A stretch of 64,000 nt of DNA from Rivularia sp963920925. GTDB lineage: Bacteria; Cyanobacteriota; Cyanobacteriia; Cyanobacteriales; Nostocaceae. The stretch lies in NCBI RefSeq assembly GCF_963920925.1, contig NZ_CAWUDI010000008.1, forward strand, positions 124,001-188,000, written 5' to 3'. Positions 54,102 to 63,947 of the stretch are shown here, piece by piece. The notes below the pieces were generated by a model that was not told the DNA's origin, did no database searches, and saw nothing but the letters and a program-made list of their open reading frames with translations. Made by a program: the position numbers and the translations under genes. Positions within the stretch are counted from its first letter, which is position 1. The number at the start of each line of letters is the position of its first letter.

Positions 54102-56666
54102 ATGACACTTTTAAATCCAGGTAGCGTACTAGCTACGTTAACTGAGCTTACACAGGTTAATCGTACCCACGCTCTATTACGGCGTGTCAAAGACCTTTCT
54201 GTTAATGAATTTGTTTGCTTGTTGGATTTTATCACTGCCGAATTCCAACAGTTTATTAGAGCAATAGAACTGATAAATAATGAAGCTCTAGAAACAATGT
54301 TGGAGAAAGTTCTTGAGGCAATTACGCTCAAAATCGGTCAAATTCTGCAAGCAGAACATACGACTATTTTTTTAGTTGATCGTGATAAAGGTCAGCTATG
54401 GTCAAAAGTGCCGCAAAATAATGTTAATCAGGTGTTAGAAATTCGTACTCCCGTAAATGTAGGAATTCCCGGTCATGTCGCGACTACCGGACAATATTTG
54501 AATATCGCCGAAACAACTACTCATCCTTTATTTAGCCCGGAATTAGAAAGGCAGTTAGGCTATAAAATTGACAATATTTTGTGTATGCCAGTTGTCAGCA
54601 GTAAAAATGAAGTTGTTGCTGTTGTACAACTAGCAAATAAAGCAGGGGACACTCCTTTTGATAGTGAAGATGAAACCTGTTTTCGGGAATTTGCTGCAAG
54701 TATTGGAATTATTCTGGAAAGCTGTCAATCTTTTTATGTCGCAGCCCGCAATCAAAGGGGTGCAACAGCTCTTTTACGAGCGACTCAAACGCTTGGCCAA
54801 AGTTTGGACTTAGAAGTAACTTTGCAAATAGTTATGGAACAAGCTCGAATTTTGATGCAAGCCGATCGCAGTACGCTATTTTTGTACCGTAAAGAAATGA
54901 GCGAACTGTGGACAAAAGTTGCAGCCGCTGATGGTGAAACTATGATGGAAATTAGCATTCCCGGCAATCGCGGAATTGTTGGTTATGTTGCATCCACTGG
55001 CGAAGCTTTAAATATTGCCGATGCTTATAAAGATCCTCGTTTCGATCCGACAACAGATAGAAAGACGGGTTATTATACTCGTAATATTTTATGTTTGCCG
55101 GTTTTTAATTCAGCCAATGAATTGATTGGCGTTACACAGTTAATTAATAAACAAAAAGGTAGTTTTACTGCATCAGACGAAGAATTTATGCGGGCTTTTA
55201 ATATCCAAGCAGGAATTGCTTTAGAAAATGCCCGTTTATTTGAAAGTGTATTGTTAGAAAAACAATATCAAAAAGATATTCTGCAAAGTTTATCCGATGC
55301 TGTAATCTCTACAGATATGGAAGGTCGAATAGTCACCATCAACGATGCAGCATTAGAGTTGTTGGGTTGTCCGCTGACAGGAGATGCAAGTACTAGAGAT
55401 AATAAAATTCTTTGGGAAAAAAATTTAGTTGGTAGGTCATTATGGGAAGTTGTACCAATTGAAAATTTACAGTTTCGATTGGAAGATAGTTTAAAAAATG
55501 GGGCAAGACATTACGTTCCAGAGCAAAGTTTAATGGTAGGACTGTACTATCTACCGGGGGAATCGGAAGAATCGGAAGAATATATTCTGGCATTACCAAG
55601 CTCGACTAATCCAGAAGTTTTTATTCCTTGGAATCAACCTTTGACTCCCCAATCTCAGTTCGTACATTCTTCTCAAGTCGAACCAATAGAAAGAAGTATT
55701 AATCTTACTGTTAATCCTTTAACTAATCCAGAAGGTGGCGTGCGTGGTGGGCTGGCGGTATTGGAAGACATCAGTCAAGAAAAGCGCCTCAAAACTACTA
55801 TGTACCGTTATTTAACTCCTCACGTAGCCGAGCAGGTTATGGCTTTAGGGGAAGACGGCTTGATGGTGGGAGAGCGTAAAGAAGTCACGATTTTATTTTC
55901 GGACATTCGAGGCTACACAACACTTACCGAAAACCTTGGGGCTGCTGAAGTCGTATCGCTACTCAATCAGTATTTTGAAACGATGGTGGAATCGGTTTTT
56001 AACTATGAAGGCACTTTAGATAAGTTTATTGGAGATGCCTTGATGGCCGTATTCGGTGCGCCCCTACCTTTAACAGAAAATCATGCTTGGCGAGCGGTAC
56101 AAGCAGCGTTAGATATGCGACATCGGCTCAAGGAATTTAACGAACGGCGAATTGTTCAAGAACAGCCACAAATCAAAATTGGAGTTGGGATTAGTTCCGG
56201 AGAAGTCGTTTCAGGAAACATCGGTTCTCGCAAGCGAATGGACTACACCGTAATTGGAGATGGAGTTAATTTAAGTTCCCGTTTGGAAGGAACGACTAAG
56301 GAATATGGTTGCGATATTGTTTTAAGCGAATTTACGTATCAGCTATGTAGCGACCGTGTTGTTGTGCGCGAACTAGACAAGATACGAGTTAAAGGAAAAC
56401 ATCAAGCAGTAAAAATCTATGAATTAATTGGCGATCGCACTGCTTATTTGGATGCGAATACTCAAGAATTCTTGTCTCATTATCATGCAGGACGCGCTGC
56501 TTATTCATCCCGAAATTTTCCGCAAGCGTTGATTTGTTTTGAAGCTGCAAAAAAAATTCGACCTATAGATAGAGCCGTCAATATTCACATTGCCCGTTGC
56601 AACAAATTTTTAAGACAACCTCCCGAAGAATCTTGGAGTGGAGTTTGGACAATGGTTGATAAGTAA
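54102..56666 (+). CDS. cyaB1: GAF-GAF-PAS class III adenylate cyclase (CyaB1-type)
   Basis: 854 aa, nearly the length of Anabaena CyaB1, with the same order: GAF-A (about 60-205), GAF-B (about 220-385), PAS (about 395-520; DILQSLSDAVISTDMEGRIV), cyclase domain (about 590-770) and a short TPR-like tail. The metal aspartates are D601 (LFSDIRGYT) and D645 (IGDALMAVFG); NLSSRLEGTTKEYG carries the transition-state Asn/Arg. In Anabaena CyaB1, cAMP binding to GAF-B activates the enzyme, a positive feedback loop; the GAF-B residues here (KTGYYTRNILCLPVFN) look compatible. Makes cAMP in the cytosol. Confidence 0.92.
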   Translation: MTLLNPGSVLATLTELTQVNRTHALLRRVKDLSVNEFVCLLDFITAEFQQFIRAIELINNEALETMLEKVLEAITLKIGQILQAEHTTIFLVDRDKGQLWSKVPQNNVNQVLEIRTPVNVGIPGHVATTGQYLNIAETTTHPLFSPELERQLGYKIDNILCMPVVSSKNEVVAVVQLANKAGDTPFDSEDETCFREFAASIGIILESCQSFYVAARNQRGATALLRATQTLGQSLDLEVTLQIVMEQARILMQADRSTLFLYRKEMSELWTKVAAADGETMMEISIPGNRGIVGYVASTGEALNIADAYKDPRFDPTTDRKTGYYTRNILCLPVFNSANELIGVTQLINKQKGSFTASDEEFMRAFNIQAGIALENARLFESVLLEKQYQKDILQSLSDAVISTDMEGRIVTINDAALELLGCPLTGDASTRDNKILWEKNLVGRSLWEVVPIENLQFRLEDSLKNGARHYVPEQSLMVGLYYLPGESEESEEYILALPSSTNPEVFIPWNQPLTPQSQFVHSSQVEPIERSINLTVNPLTNPEGGVRGGLAVLEDISQEKRLKTTMYRYLTPHVAEQVMALGEDGLMVGERKEVTILFSDIRGYTTLTENLGAAEVVSLLNQYFETMVESVFNYEGTLDKFIGDALMAVFGAPLPLTENHAWRAVQAALDMRHRLKEFNERRIVQEQPQIKIGVGISSGEVVSGNIGSRKRMDYTVIGDGVNLSSRLEGTTKEYGCDIVLSEFTYQLCSDRVVVRELDKIRVKGKHQAVKIYELIGDRTAYLDANTQEFLSHYHAGRAAYSSRNFPQALICFEAAKKIRPIDRAVNIHIARCNKFLRQPPEESWSGVWTMVDK

Positions 56667-56799
56667 ACAGCGAACAGCGAACAGTGAACAGTGAACAGTT
56701 ATCAATTATGGGTTATTAATTAGACTTTAATTACACTTAGTTAAAATGTTTGAGTAATTCTGCAATTTGTCTAACGTTAGAGTTTAGTTCTAATTAGTT

Positions 56800-57054
56800 T
56801 TAACTGTTTCCTGCATCTCCTTCAGAGGAGTTTTGACCGATATGAAGTCCTTTTTTTGATTCTTTTAGTTCTTTCCATAAAGCTTTTATTTGCTCATAAG
56901 CTTCTCCAGGAGGCAGTTTTCCTGAAGTTTCTAAGTTACATATTACACTTATCTTTTGAGCAAATTCTTGCAAGTTAGCATTAAATACTAAATTTTCTGG
57001 GTTAAACTCACCGTAGTAACGACTGCGAGGGTAAAGAAAATCTTCTTTTTCCAT
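56800..57054 (-). CDS. small conserved cyanobacterial protein (DUF7219-like)
   Basis: 84 aa from the ATG at 57054 (MEKEDFLYPRSRYYGEFNPE). The pattern FLYPRSRYYGEF...NLVFNANLQEFAQKISVICNLE..GKLPPGEAYEQIK recurs in cyanobacteria and, as I recall, is the DUF7219 family; function unknown. A 12-codon upstream extension is not conserved. Soluble, helical. Confidence 0.75.
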   Translation of the reverse strand: MEKEDFLYPRSRYYGEFNPENLVFNANLQEFAQKISVICNLETSGKLPPGEAYEQIKALWKELKESKKGLHIGQNSSEGDAGNS

Positions 57055-57609
57055 TTTTCCGTCTCCAGATATCAAAACTGTTCGTCTCAAGTTTAAATCA
57101 AAGACCGCTAGTTAACCTTATTTTAACTTTGCTTCTACTTGTTTGATATATAGTAATTTCTACGAAAAACGAATAAGTACCCGTGCCAAATTAATTTAAT
57201 ATTTCGTTTAGATAGATTGGGGGAACAGGAAACAGGGAATAGGAAACGGTTATAAGTAAGTCATTGTTCGTAGTAGCGCTACTCTATCTCCCGGAGGGAG
57301 ACGCTTCGCTAACGAGAAAACTTAGTTTACAGCGCATCCGGATTCCGGATGCACTAAAGCGCTACTACGAACCTAGCAGAATTAATGTGGTCGAATACTA
57401 GCTGAACGTACCGTAGGTATTGCGTGCCCGGAAGGCATAAAAGACAAGCGTACATTTTCTATCCCCAATTCCCAATTCCCTACTCCCTCCTTATAACTAT
57501 GATTTGCAACGCCGACTTACTTAATGCTGATTAATCAATAACGTCATATAAAATAGTTAAGCCATATTGTTGGCATCAGTTCCCTTTCGCACTAAATAAT
57601 CTTTCTACC
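57055..57609. other. purC upstream region with a repeat element
   Basis: About 555 bp without a gene. It holds an inverted-repeat element (57266-57372) and other repeat-like GC-richer sequence; the last 60 bp are presumably the purC promoter. Confidence 0.45.
57266..57372. repeat. 107-bp inverted-repeat element
   Basis: Ends GTTCGTAGTAGCGCT and its perfect 15-bp complement AGCGCTACTACGAAC. Inside is a second near-palindrome (GCATCCGGATTCCGGATGC). No target duplication was seen. A dispersed cyanobacterial repeat or old MITE. Confidence 0.8.
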
Positions 57610-58347
57610 ATGTCTGTTACCTCCAAGTTGTACGAAGGAAAAGCCAAAATTCTTTATCAGACAGATGTACCAGAAATCTTACTCGCTGATTTTAAAGATG
57701 ATGCAACTGCTTTTAATGCTCAAAAACGAGGCAGCATCAGTAACAAAGGAACAATGAACTGTAGTATTTCTAGCAAGTTATTTCAGCAGCTAGAAAAAAA
57801 CGGTATTAATACTCATTATTTGGATAATCCGAGTTCAAACCAAATGCGGGTAAAAGCTGTGAAAATAATTCCGTTAGAAGTAGTTGTGCGGAATATAGCA
57901 GCAGGAAGCCTTTGCAAGCAAACAGGTTTGGAGTTGGGAACCGTATTAAACAAGCCCTTAGTAGAGTTTTATTACAAAAATGACGAATTAGGCGATCCAT
58001 TGTTAACTAAAGAACGTCTACTATTGTTAGAACTCGCTAGCCAGGAACAAGTTGAGGAGATTATTCATCTAGCATTGCGAATCAACGATTTTTTGAAAGG
58101 CTTTTTTGGCAAATGTGGCATTACTTTGGTGGACTTCAAGCTAGAGTTTGGTGTGGACTCACAACAAAAACTACTTCTAGCTGATGAAATTAGCCCCGAT
58201 ACTTGTCGTTTATGGGATAACTCTACCGATAACCTCAAAGACAGGGTTTTAGACAAAGATCGCTTTCGGCAAGATTTAGGGAATGTGGAAAATGCTTACC
58301 AAGAAGTTTTAGAAAGAGTGTTAAGAACAGTAGAAGCGAGTGTCTAG
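57610..58347 (+). CDS. purC: SAICAR synthetase
   Basis: 245 aa. LYEGKAKILYQTDVPEILLA, DDATAFNAQKRGSISNKG and LLLADEISPDTCRLWD are diagnostic. It joins aspartate to CAIR in purine synthesis. Usual bacterial length. bamA follows after about 60 bp. Confidence 0.97.
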   Translation: MSVTSKLYEGKAKILYQTDVPEILLADFKDDATAFNAQKRGSISNKGTMNCSISSKLFQQLEKNGINTHYLDNPSSNQMRVKAVKIIPLEVVVRNIAAGSLCKQTGLELGTVLNKPLVEFYYKNDELGDPLLTKERLLLLELASQEQVEEIIHLALRINDFLKGFFGKCGITLVDFKLEFGVDSQQKLLLADEISPDTCRLWDNSTDNLKDRVLDKDRFRQDLGNVENAYQEVLERVLRTVEASV

Positions 58348-58408
58348 TTAACTGGATTTTGGTTGATGTTATGAGTTATGACTGTTCTTGACAAATAACT
58401 GCTGACTG

Positions 58409-60820
58409 ATGACAAATGATTATCATATTGAACGATGGTGTGTGGAAGTGAATAGGAATTTAAATAAAATGCGCTTATCTCCCTTTTTGGTGGCGGTGAT
58501 GGCTTTTGCGACTCCACTAGGAGTTTCTTATGGTGCAAATGCACAAACTGCCAATACCTCTAAAGACTCACAAAATATTTTCAAAGCAGCGAGCATCGAT
58601 GAAAAAGACGGATCTGTAGGAATATCGCGGAAATCTTCAGATGCACAAAAGTTGCAAGTAGTTATACCAACAACTAATTCGACTTCTAATTCAACAACAG
58701 CACAAAATACTCCACAAATTCCCCCACCGGATAATTTTCCCGAAGGTAGCGAAGAACCAGAACTATCTCCTACTGATGTTCCTTCTACTCAGCCGCAAAT
58801 TCCTCCAACCGAAAACCAAGCTCCGGTACAGCCAAGAATAAATCCTTCAGAACAGCAGCAACAGCAGCAACAATTCCAGGCTCCGGGAACGACGCAGCAA
58901 AATCAACAGCAGCAGCAGCAGCCGCAATTCCAGACTCCGGGAACGCCACAACAGCAGCCCGCAGCAGATGAAACTCAAGTATTAGTTTCAGAAGTGTTGG
59001 TAAGATCGGAGAGCGGACAATTAACACGAGAATTACAAGAACAAGTTTATAGAGTTATTCGCACTCAACCCGGACGAACTACAACCCGTTCGCAATTACA
59101 AGAAGATATAAACGCTATTTTTGGAACCGGCTTTTTCTCTAACGTTCAAGTTGCACCGGAAGATACACCATTGGGAGTCAGGGTGAGCTTTGTTGTTCAA
59201 CCCAACCCCGTTTTACAAAAAGTGCAAATAAATGCAAATCCCGGTGCTAACGTTCCCTCCGTACTACCTGAGAAAACAGTTAATGACATATTCGACGAAC
59301 AGTACGGTCAAATTCTCAATTTGCGCGAATTACAGGAAAATATCAAACAGCTAGTTAAAACCTATCAAGACCAAGGTTACGTACTGGCTAACGTCATTGG
59401 AGCGCCCCAAGTATCTCCTGATGGGGTAGTTACTCTACAAGTCGCTGAAGGTTTGGTCGAAGATATTCGTGTCCAGTTCCGCAACAAAGATGGTGAAGCG
59501 ACTACCGATGATGGGAAACCCGTAAAAGGAAGAACCAAACCATATATTGTTGAGCGAGAATTGCAACTCAAGCCAGGACAAGTATTTAACCGAAATTTGG
59601 TACAAAGAGACTTGCAGCGGGTATTTGGGTTGGGTTTATTTGAAGATGTCAACGTTGCTCTCGATCCCGGTACTGACCCCAGTAAAGTAGATGTTATCGT
59701 CAATGTTGTAGAACGAAACAGCGGTTCGATCGCCGCAGGTGCCGGTATTAGTTCTGCGAGCGGACTATTCGGTACTATTAGCTACCAAGAGCAAAACCTC
59801 AACGGAAGAAATCAAGATTTAGGTGCAGAACTACAGGTCGGAGCGCGGGAATTGTTGTTTGACCTCCGCTTTACAGACCCCTGGATAGCAGGCGACCCTT
59901 TCCGTACTTCTTATACAGTTAATGCATTCCGTCGTCGGTCAATTTCCTTGATTTTTGACGGCGACGAAGAAGAAATTGAAACATTCGATCTAGATGACCC
60001 CAGCGGAAACAATGACGCACGCGATCGCCCTCGTGTTGTCCGTACTGGTGGTGGCGTAAACTTTACTCGTCCTCTAGGTAAAAATCCTTATGAAAAATCA
60101 GAATGGGTAGCTTCTGCTGGTTTGCAGTATCAAAGAGTTAACATCACGGATGGAGACGGGGATACTAGAGCAAGAGGTGCAATTTTTGATGGTGACAACA
60201 TAGATTCGCGACAAGTTGAACTCAGCGCTTCTGGAGACGGTAGAGATGATTTATTTTTAGTTAAGCTCGGAGCATCTCGCGATAAACGAAACAACCCCTT
60301 ACAACCAACTAAAGGCTCCTTATTACGTCTTGGTGTAGATCAGTCGGTACCTATCGGACAAGGTACTATTGCGATGACAAAATTAAGGGGTAGCTACAGT
60401 CAATACATACCTGTAGACTTGACCAACTTTAGTAAAGGAGCCGAAACCCTAGCTTTTAACTTTCAAGCTGGAACAGTTCTCGGTGACTTACCTCCCTATG
60501 AAGCGTTTTCATTAGGTGGTAGTAACTCAGTTCGCGGTTATGACGAAGGTGCATTAAGCAGCGGACGCAGTTATGTAGAAGCATCCGTTGAGTATCGCTT
60601 CCCACTATTCTCAGTACTTAGCGGCGCATTATTTGTTGATGTTGGTAGTGACTTAGGAACCACAACCGAACCAGCAGAAATACTTAATAAAAGCGGTACT
60701 GGTATAGGTTATGGACTTGGCGTAAGGGTACAGTCACCACTCGGCCCAATTCGCATTGACTACGGACTCAACGATGATGGAGACAGCCGAATTAACTTTG
60801 GTATTGGGGAAAGGTTTTAG
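58409..60820 (+). CDS. bamA: BamA/Omp85 outer-membrane assembly protein
   Basis: 803 aa from the ATG at 58409; an in-frame ATG at 58469 (MRLSPFLVAVMAFATPLGVS) would give a shorter signal peptide. After it come about 100 disordered residues with a Gln/Pro-rich stretch, three POTRA domains (about 190-440; VLVSEVLVRSESG, VRVSFVVQPNPVLQKVQINA, GLFEDVNVALDPGTDPSKVD) and a 16-strand barrel ending GINFGIGERF-like. The lid-lock VRGY motif is present (NSVRGYDEGAL). It folds barrel proteins into the outer membrane. CAG-rich coding of the Gln run suggests repeat expansion. Confidence 0.93.
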   Translation: MTNDYHIERWCVEVNRNLNKMRLSPFLVAVMAFATPLGVSYGANAQTANTSKDSQNIFKAASIDEKDGSVGISRKSSDAQKLQVVIPTTNSTSNSTTAQNTPQIPPPDNFPEGSEEPELSPTDVPSTQPQIPPTENQAPVQPRINPSEQQQQQQQFQAPGTTQQNQQQQQQPQFQTPGTPQQQPAADETQVLVSEVLVRSESGQLTRELQEQVYRVIRTQPGRTTTRSQLQEDINAIFGTGFFSNVQVAPEDTPLGVRVSFVVQPNPVLQKVQINANPGANVPSVLPEKTVNDIFDEQYGQILNLRELQENIKQLVKTYQDQGYVLANVIGAPQVSPDGVVTLQVAEGLVEDIRVQFRNKDGEATTDDGKPVKGRTKPYIVERELQLKPGQVFNRNLVQRDLQRVFGLGLFEDVNVALDPGTDPSKVDVIVNVVERNSGSIAAGAGISSASGLFGTISYQEQNLNGRNQDLGAELQVGARELLFDLRFTDPWIAGDPFRTSYTVNAFRRRSISLIFDGDEEEIETFDLDDPSGNNDARDRPRVVRTGGGVNFTRPLGKNPYEKSEWVASAGLQYQRVNITDGDGDTRARGAIFDGDNIDSRQVELSASGDGRDDLFLVKLGASRDKRNNPLQPTKGSLLRLGVDQSVPIGQGTIAMTKLRGSYSQYIPVDLTNFSKGAETLAFNFQAGTVLGDLPPYEAFSLGGSNSVRGYDEGALSSGRSYVEASVEYRFPLFSVLSGALFVDVGSDLGTTTEPAEILNKSGTGIGYGLGVRVQSPLGPIRIDYGLNDDGDSRINFGIGERF

Positions 60821-60965
60821 GAATGCAGGGATGCAGGGATGCAGGGATGCAGGGATTGGGAACTGTTAGTTAGGAGTTGCGAGTTGCGAGTTGCGAGTTG
60901 GGAAAGTAAGTAGCGAACTAGTTATTCTTCTGCTTGTCTCCTTGTCCCCTTGTCTCCTTGTCCCC
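60821..60965. repeat. three kinds of heptamer tandem repeats after bamA
   Basis: GATGCAG repeated (60825-60855), then GAGTTGC repeated (60872-60898), then CTTGTCC/CTTGTCT repeats (60935-60965). Short tandemly repeated repetitive sequences, a hallmark of heterocystous cyanobacteria. Not a CRISPR: units are contiguous with no spacers. Confidence 0.85.
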
Positions 60966-61124
60966 CTATCTCCCAATTCCCAACTATTCTGTTTGCCGTT
61001 TATCTTGCTAATTTTTACCATTAGCATTGCTTCTGAGAATCTTAGCTGTGGTTCTTGAGGCGAATACTTTTTTATACACAATTAGCAAGCAATTTTGGGA
61101 TATTCTTGAAGTAAAGGGTGCCTT

Positions 61125-61991
61125 ATGCAACAGCGTACAATAGCCTCCTCAATCAATCAAACAGGAACTGGGCTACACAGTGGGATAATTACTAGCGTCA
61201 GCATAGTACCAGCAAAGCCGGGAAGCGGACGCTATTTTGTACGGGTGGATTTGCCTGATGCACCGACTATTCCAGCGACCATTGCAGCGGTCAGTCAGAC
61301 GGTTCTCTCGACTCAATTAAGGCATGGTGAAGCCAGCGTTCGTACTGTGGAGCATTTGTTGGCTTCTTTGGCTGGTATGGGGGTAGATAATGCCCGTATT
61401 GAAATTGATGGCCCGGAAGTACCGCTTTTAGATGGTTCGGCACGAATATGGGCGGAGAATATACGATTAGTCGGTACGGTGGAGCAAGATTCTACTGTTT
61501 CTGAAAACGCTTTATGTTTAGAAGAACCCATTTGGGTAAGTGACGAAGATGCTTTTGTTAGTGCTATACCAGCACCACAAACTCGTTTTAGCTACGGAAT
61601 TGATTTTGAATTACCCGCGATTGGTAATCAATGGCACAGTTGGCAGCCCGATGGCGAACAGCAGAACTCCTATGAAACCTTTGTTACAGAAATAGCTCCG
61701 GCCCGTACCTTTGGTTTAATGCATCAAATAGAACATTTAAAAACAGCTGGATTAATTAAGGGCGGAAGTTTAGAAAATGCCCTTGTATGCGGCCCAGATG
61801 GCTGGGTTAATCCACCACTACGATTTGCAAATGAACCTGTACGTCATAAAATCTTGGATTTAGTAGGAGATTTAAGTTTATTAGGAATTTTCCCTCGCGC
61901 TCACTTCTTAGCTTACAAAGCCAGCCACAATTTACATATTCAACTGGCGCATAGAATCTTAGAACTGAGAAGCTCAGATTTTTCGATTTGA
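61125..61991 (+). CDS. lpxC: UDP-3-O-acyl-N-acetylglucosamine deacetylase
   Basis: 288 aa. Zinc ligands appear in VRTVEHLLASLAG (His) and RHKILDLVGDL (His...Asp); FEIDGPEVPLLDGSA-type loop present. It catalyses the committed step of lipid A synthesis. First of the co-oriented lpxC-fabZ-lpxA-lpxB set. Confidence 0.96.
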   Translation: MQQRTIASSINQTGTGLHSGIITSVSIVPAKPGSGRYFVRVDLPDAPTIPATIAAVSQTVLSTQLRHGEASVRTVEHLLASLAGMGVDNARIEIDGPEVPLLDGSARIWAENIRLVGTVEQDSTVSENALCLEEPIWVSDEDAFVSAIPAPQTRFSYGIDFELPAIGNQWHSWQPDGEQQNSYETFVTEIAPARTFGLMHQIEHLKTAGLIKGGSLENALVCGPDGWVNPPLRFANEPVRHKILDLVGDLSLLGIFPRAHFLAYKASHNLHIQLAHRILELRSSDFSI

Positions 61992-62147
61992 AAACCAAGC
62001 GCGTTTCTCGGTTGAGTGCAATACAAAAAAGTTTATAGAATTCTGACTTTTATGGATGCCCATCTCCGTCATACTGGATTTGATTCGACTAAAAACCGCT
62101 AAAATCACGCCACTTGCTTCAATAAAGGGAACCTCCCTTCGGGTTCG

Positions 62148-62183
62148 CTAGTTTGGGGGACGGAAACCGACACCCCCAACTAG
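62148..62183. repeat. hairpin repeat between lpxC and fabZ
   Basis: CTAGTTTGGGGG and CCCCCAACTAG around a 13-base loop; one base bulged. It belongs to a class of intergenic repeats; whether it attenuates transcription is unknown. Confidence 0.55.
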
Positions 62184-62290
62184 ACTCACCACAACGCAGT
62201 GGCTCTAAAATCAAAAATGTTTGAGGGAGTTTCGTAAAACAATCGCCTACTCTCAATACCCATCGAAAAAATTCAACCCAACGAAACCAA

Positions 62291-62818
62291 ATGTCAATTG
62301 TTACCGAAGTTAATACCAACAAAGCGGACGCGCCTGCATCTACTGAAGATAAATTGGGTGATAGTACAACCCAAGCGGAGAACAAAACAATTTTTACAGT
62401 AGAAGAAATCCAGAAACTGCTACCGCATCGCTATCCTTTTGCATTGGTAGATAGAATTACCAACTATGTTCCTGGAAAGCAAGCCGTTGGTCTAAAAAAT
62501 GTTACCTTTAACGAGCCTCATTTCCAAGGGCATTTTCCCGGACAGCCTATTATGCCAGGCGTACTAATTGTTGAGGCGATGGCACAAGTCGGTGGTGTCG
62601 TAATGACTCAACTACCCGAGTATGAAGGCGGACTTTTTGTATTTGCTGGCATTGATAAAGTACGTTTTCACCGTCAAGTAGTTCCTGGAGATCAACTCGT
62701 AATGACCTTGGAACTGTTGTGGGTCAAGCGTCGTCGTTTTGGTAAGATGCAAGGCCGCGCCGAAGTGGACGGTCAGCTCGCAGCCAAAGGCGAATTAATG
62801 TTTTCTCTTGTTAATTGA
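62291..62818 (+). CDS. fabZ: (3R)-hydroxyacyl-ACP dehydratase
   Basis: 175 aa. LLPHRYPFALVDRI (catalytic His) and PGVLIVEAMAQVGGV (catalytic Glu) are intact. An N-terminal extension of about 30 polar residues is longer than in most FabZ. Works in fatty-acid elongation; genes for lipid A lie on both sides. Confidence 0.96.
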   Translation: MSIVTEVNTNKADAPASTEDKLGDSTTQAENKTIFTVEEIQKLLPHRYPFALVDRITNYVPGKQAVGLKNVTFNEPHFQGHFPGQPIMPGVLIVEAMAQVGGVVMTQLPEYEGGLFVFAGIDKVRFHRQVVPGDQLVMTLELLWVKRRRFGKMQGRAEVDGQLAAKGELMFSLVN

Positions 62819-62832
62819 GAAATAACTAAGTG

Positions 62833-62863
62833 AGTAAAGGCACATATCAATAGTGCCTTTACT
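62833..62863 (+). terminator. strong hairpin after fabZ
   Basis: Perfect 11-bp stem AGTAAAGGCAC / GTGCCTTTACT with 9-base loop, 14 bp past the stop. No run of T follows, so it may act as a partial terminator or an mRNA stabiliser. Confidence 0.6.
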
Positions 62864-63013
62864 GAATTCTGATTTATTAGAATATCAGTAAAAAACAATC
62901 CACTATAGTATAGTAAAAATTCTGAATTTTCGCCGCCCTTACAATAATTGTTGCTTTCGGCTACTGAATACTTAAATTACTCGTGCCGCGCAAACTGTTC
63001 TGGAGATGCACCC

Positions 63014-63808
63014 TTGAAGACACTTATTCACCCAACTGCTGTAATTAATCCTAAAGCGCAATTGCACCCGACCGTTAAAGTTGGTGCTTATGCGACGATT
63101 GAGGGCGACGTAAAAGTAGGCCCGGAAACTATTATCGGTTCTCATGCAGTGCTTGAAGGGCCTCTGGAAATAGGAGCTAGAAATCAGATTTTTGCAGGTG
63201 CCGTTATTGGTTCGGAGCCTCAAGATTTAAAGTTTGCTGGGGAACTTAGTACGGTTAAGATTGGCGACGATAACAGTATTCGGGAATACGTTACTATCAA
63301 TCGCGCTACTGGTGCGGGTGAAGAAACTCGCATTGGTAACGGTAATTTATTAATGGCTTATGTGCATATAGGTCATAACTGCGTTTTAGAAGATTCTGTA
63401 GTCATTGCCAACTCAGTAGCGCTAGCAGGTCATGTATATATAGAATCACGAGCAAGACTAAGTGGTGTTTTAGGCGTTCATCAGTTCGTACATATTGGTG
63501 CGCGGGCAATGGTAGGTGGTATGGCACGCATCGATCGCGATGTACCACCATATATGTTGGTAGAAGGAAATCCCGCACGCATTCGCACCCTTAATTTAAT
63601 CGGACTTAAACGCGCCGGTTTTTCTAGCGAAGAATTACAAATACTTAAAAAAGCCTTCCGCATTCTCTACCGTTCCGATATAACATTCAAAGAAGCTATA
63701 GAAAAACTAGAATTCTTAGGCGATACAGAACATTTAAAACATTTACGTAGATTTTTATTACTTTCTCAAATGCCCGGAAGACGCGGTTTAATTCCAGGTA
63801 GAGAGTGA
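63014..63808 (+). CDS. lpxA: acyl-ACP--UDP-GlcNAc O-acyltransferase
   Basis: 264 aa from a TTG at 63014 (MKTLIHPTAVINPKAQLHPT), which fits the family start and has GGAG 8 bp ahead; no suitable ATG lies nearby in frame. Left-handed beta-helix hexapeptide repeats fill residues 1-190, with the catalytic His in AYVHIGHNC; the C-terminal helical part is normal. First acylation of lipid A. Confidence 0.95.
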   Translation: MKTLIHPTAVINPKAQLHPTVKVGAYATIEGDVKVGPETIIGSHAVLEGPLEIGARNQIFAGAVIGSEPQDLKFAGELSTVKIGDDNSIREYVTINRATGAGEETRIGNGNLLMAYVHIGHNCVLEDSVVIANSVALAGHVYIESRARLSGVLGVHQFVHIGARAMVGGMARIDRDVPPYMLVEGNPARIRTLNLIGLKRAGFSSEELQILKKAFRILYRSDITFKEAIEKLEFLGDTEHLKHLRRFLLLSQMPGRRGLIPGRE

Positions 63809-63947
63809 AAGACATGGGGGGATGGGGAGACAAGGGGACAAGGGGATGGGGAGAAAAGAATTCTTAAGTCCTAATTCTTAACTCCTAACTTATAACTCCT
63901 AACTCCTAACTATTTTCCAATGCCCTATTCTCAATGCCCAAATTCTA

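Noticed and set aside
60821..60965. CRISPR-like repeats after bamA
   Set aside because: Heptamer units are contiguous with no spacers: ordinary short tandem repeats.
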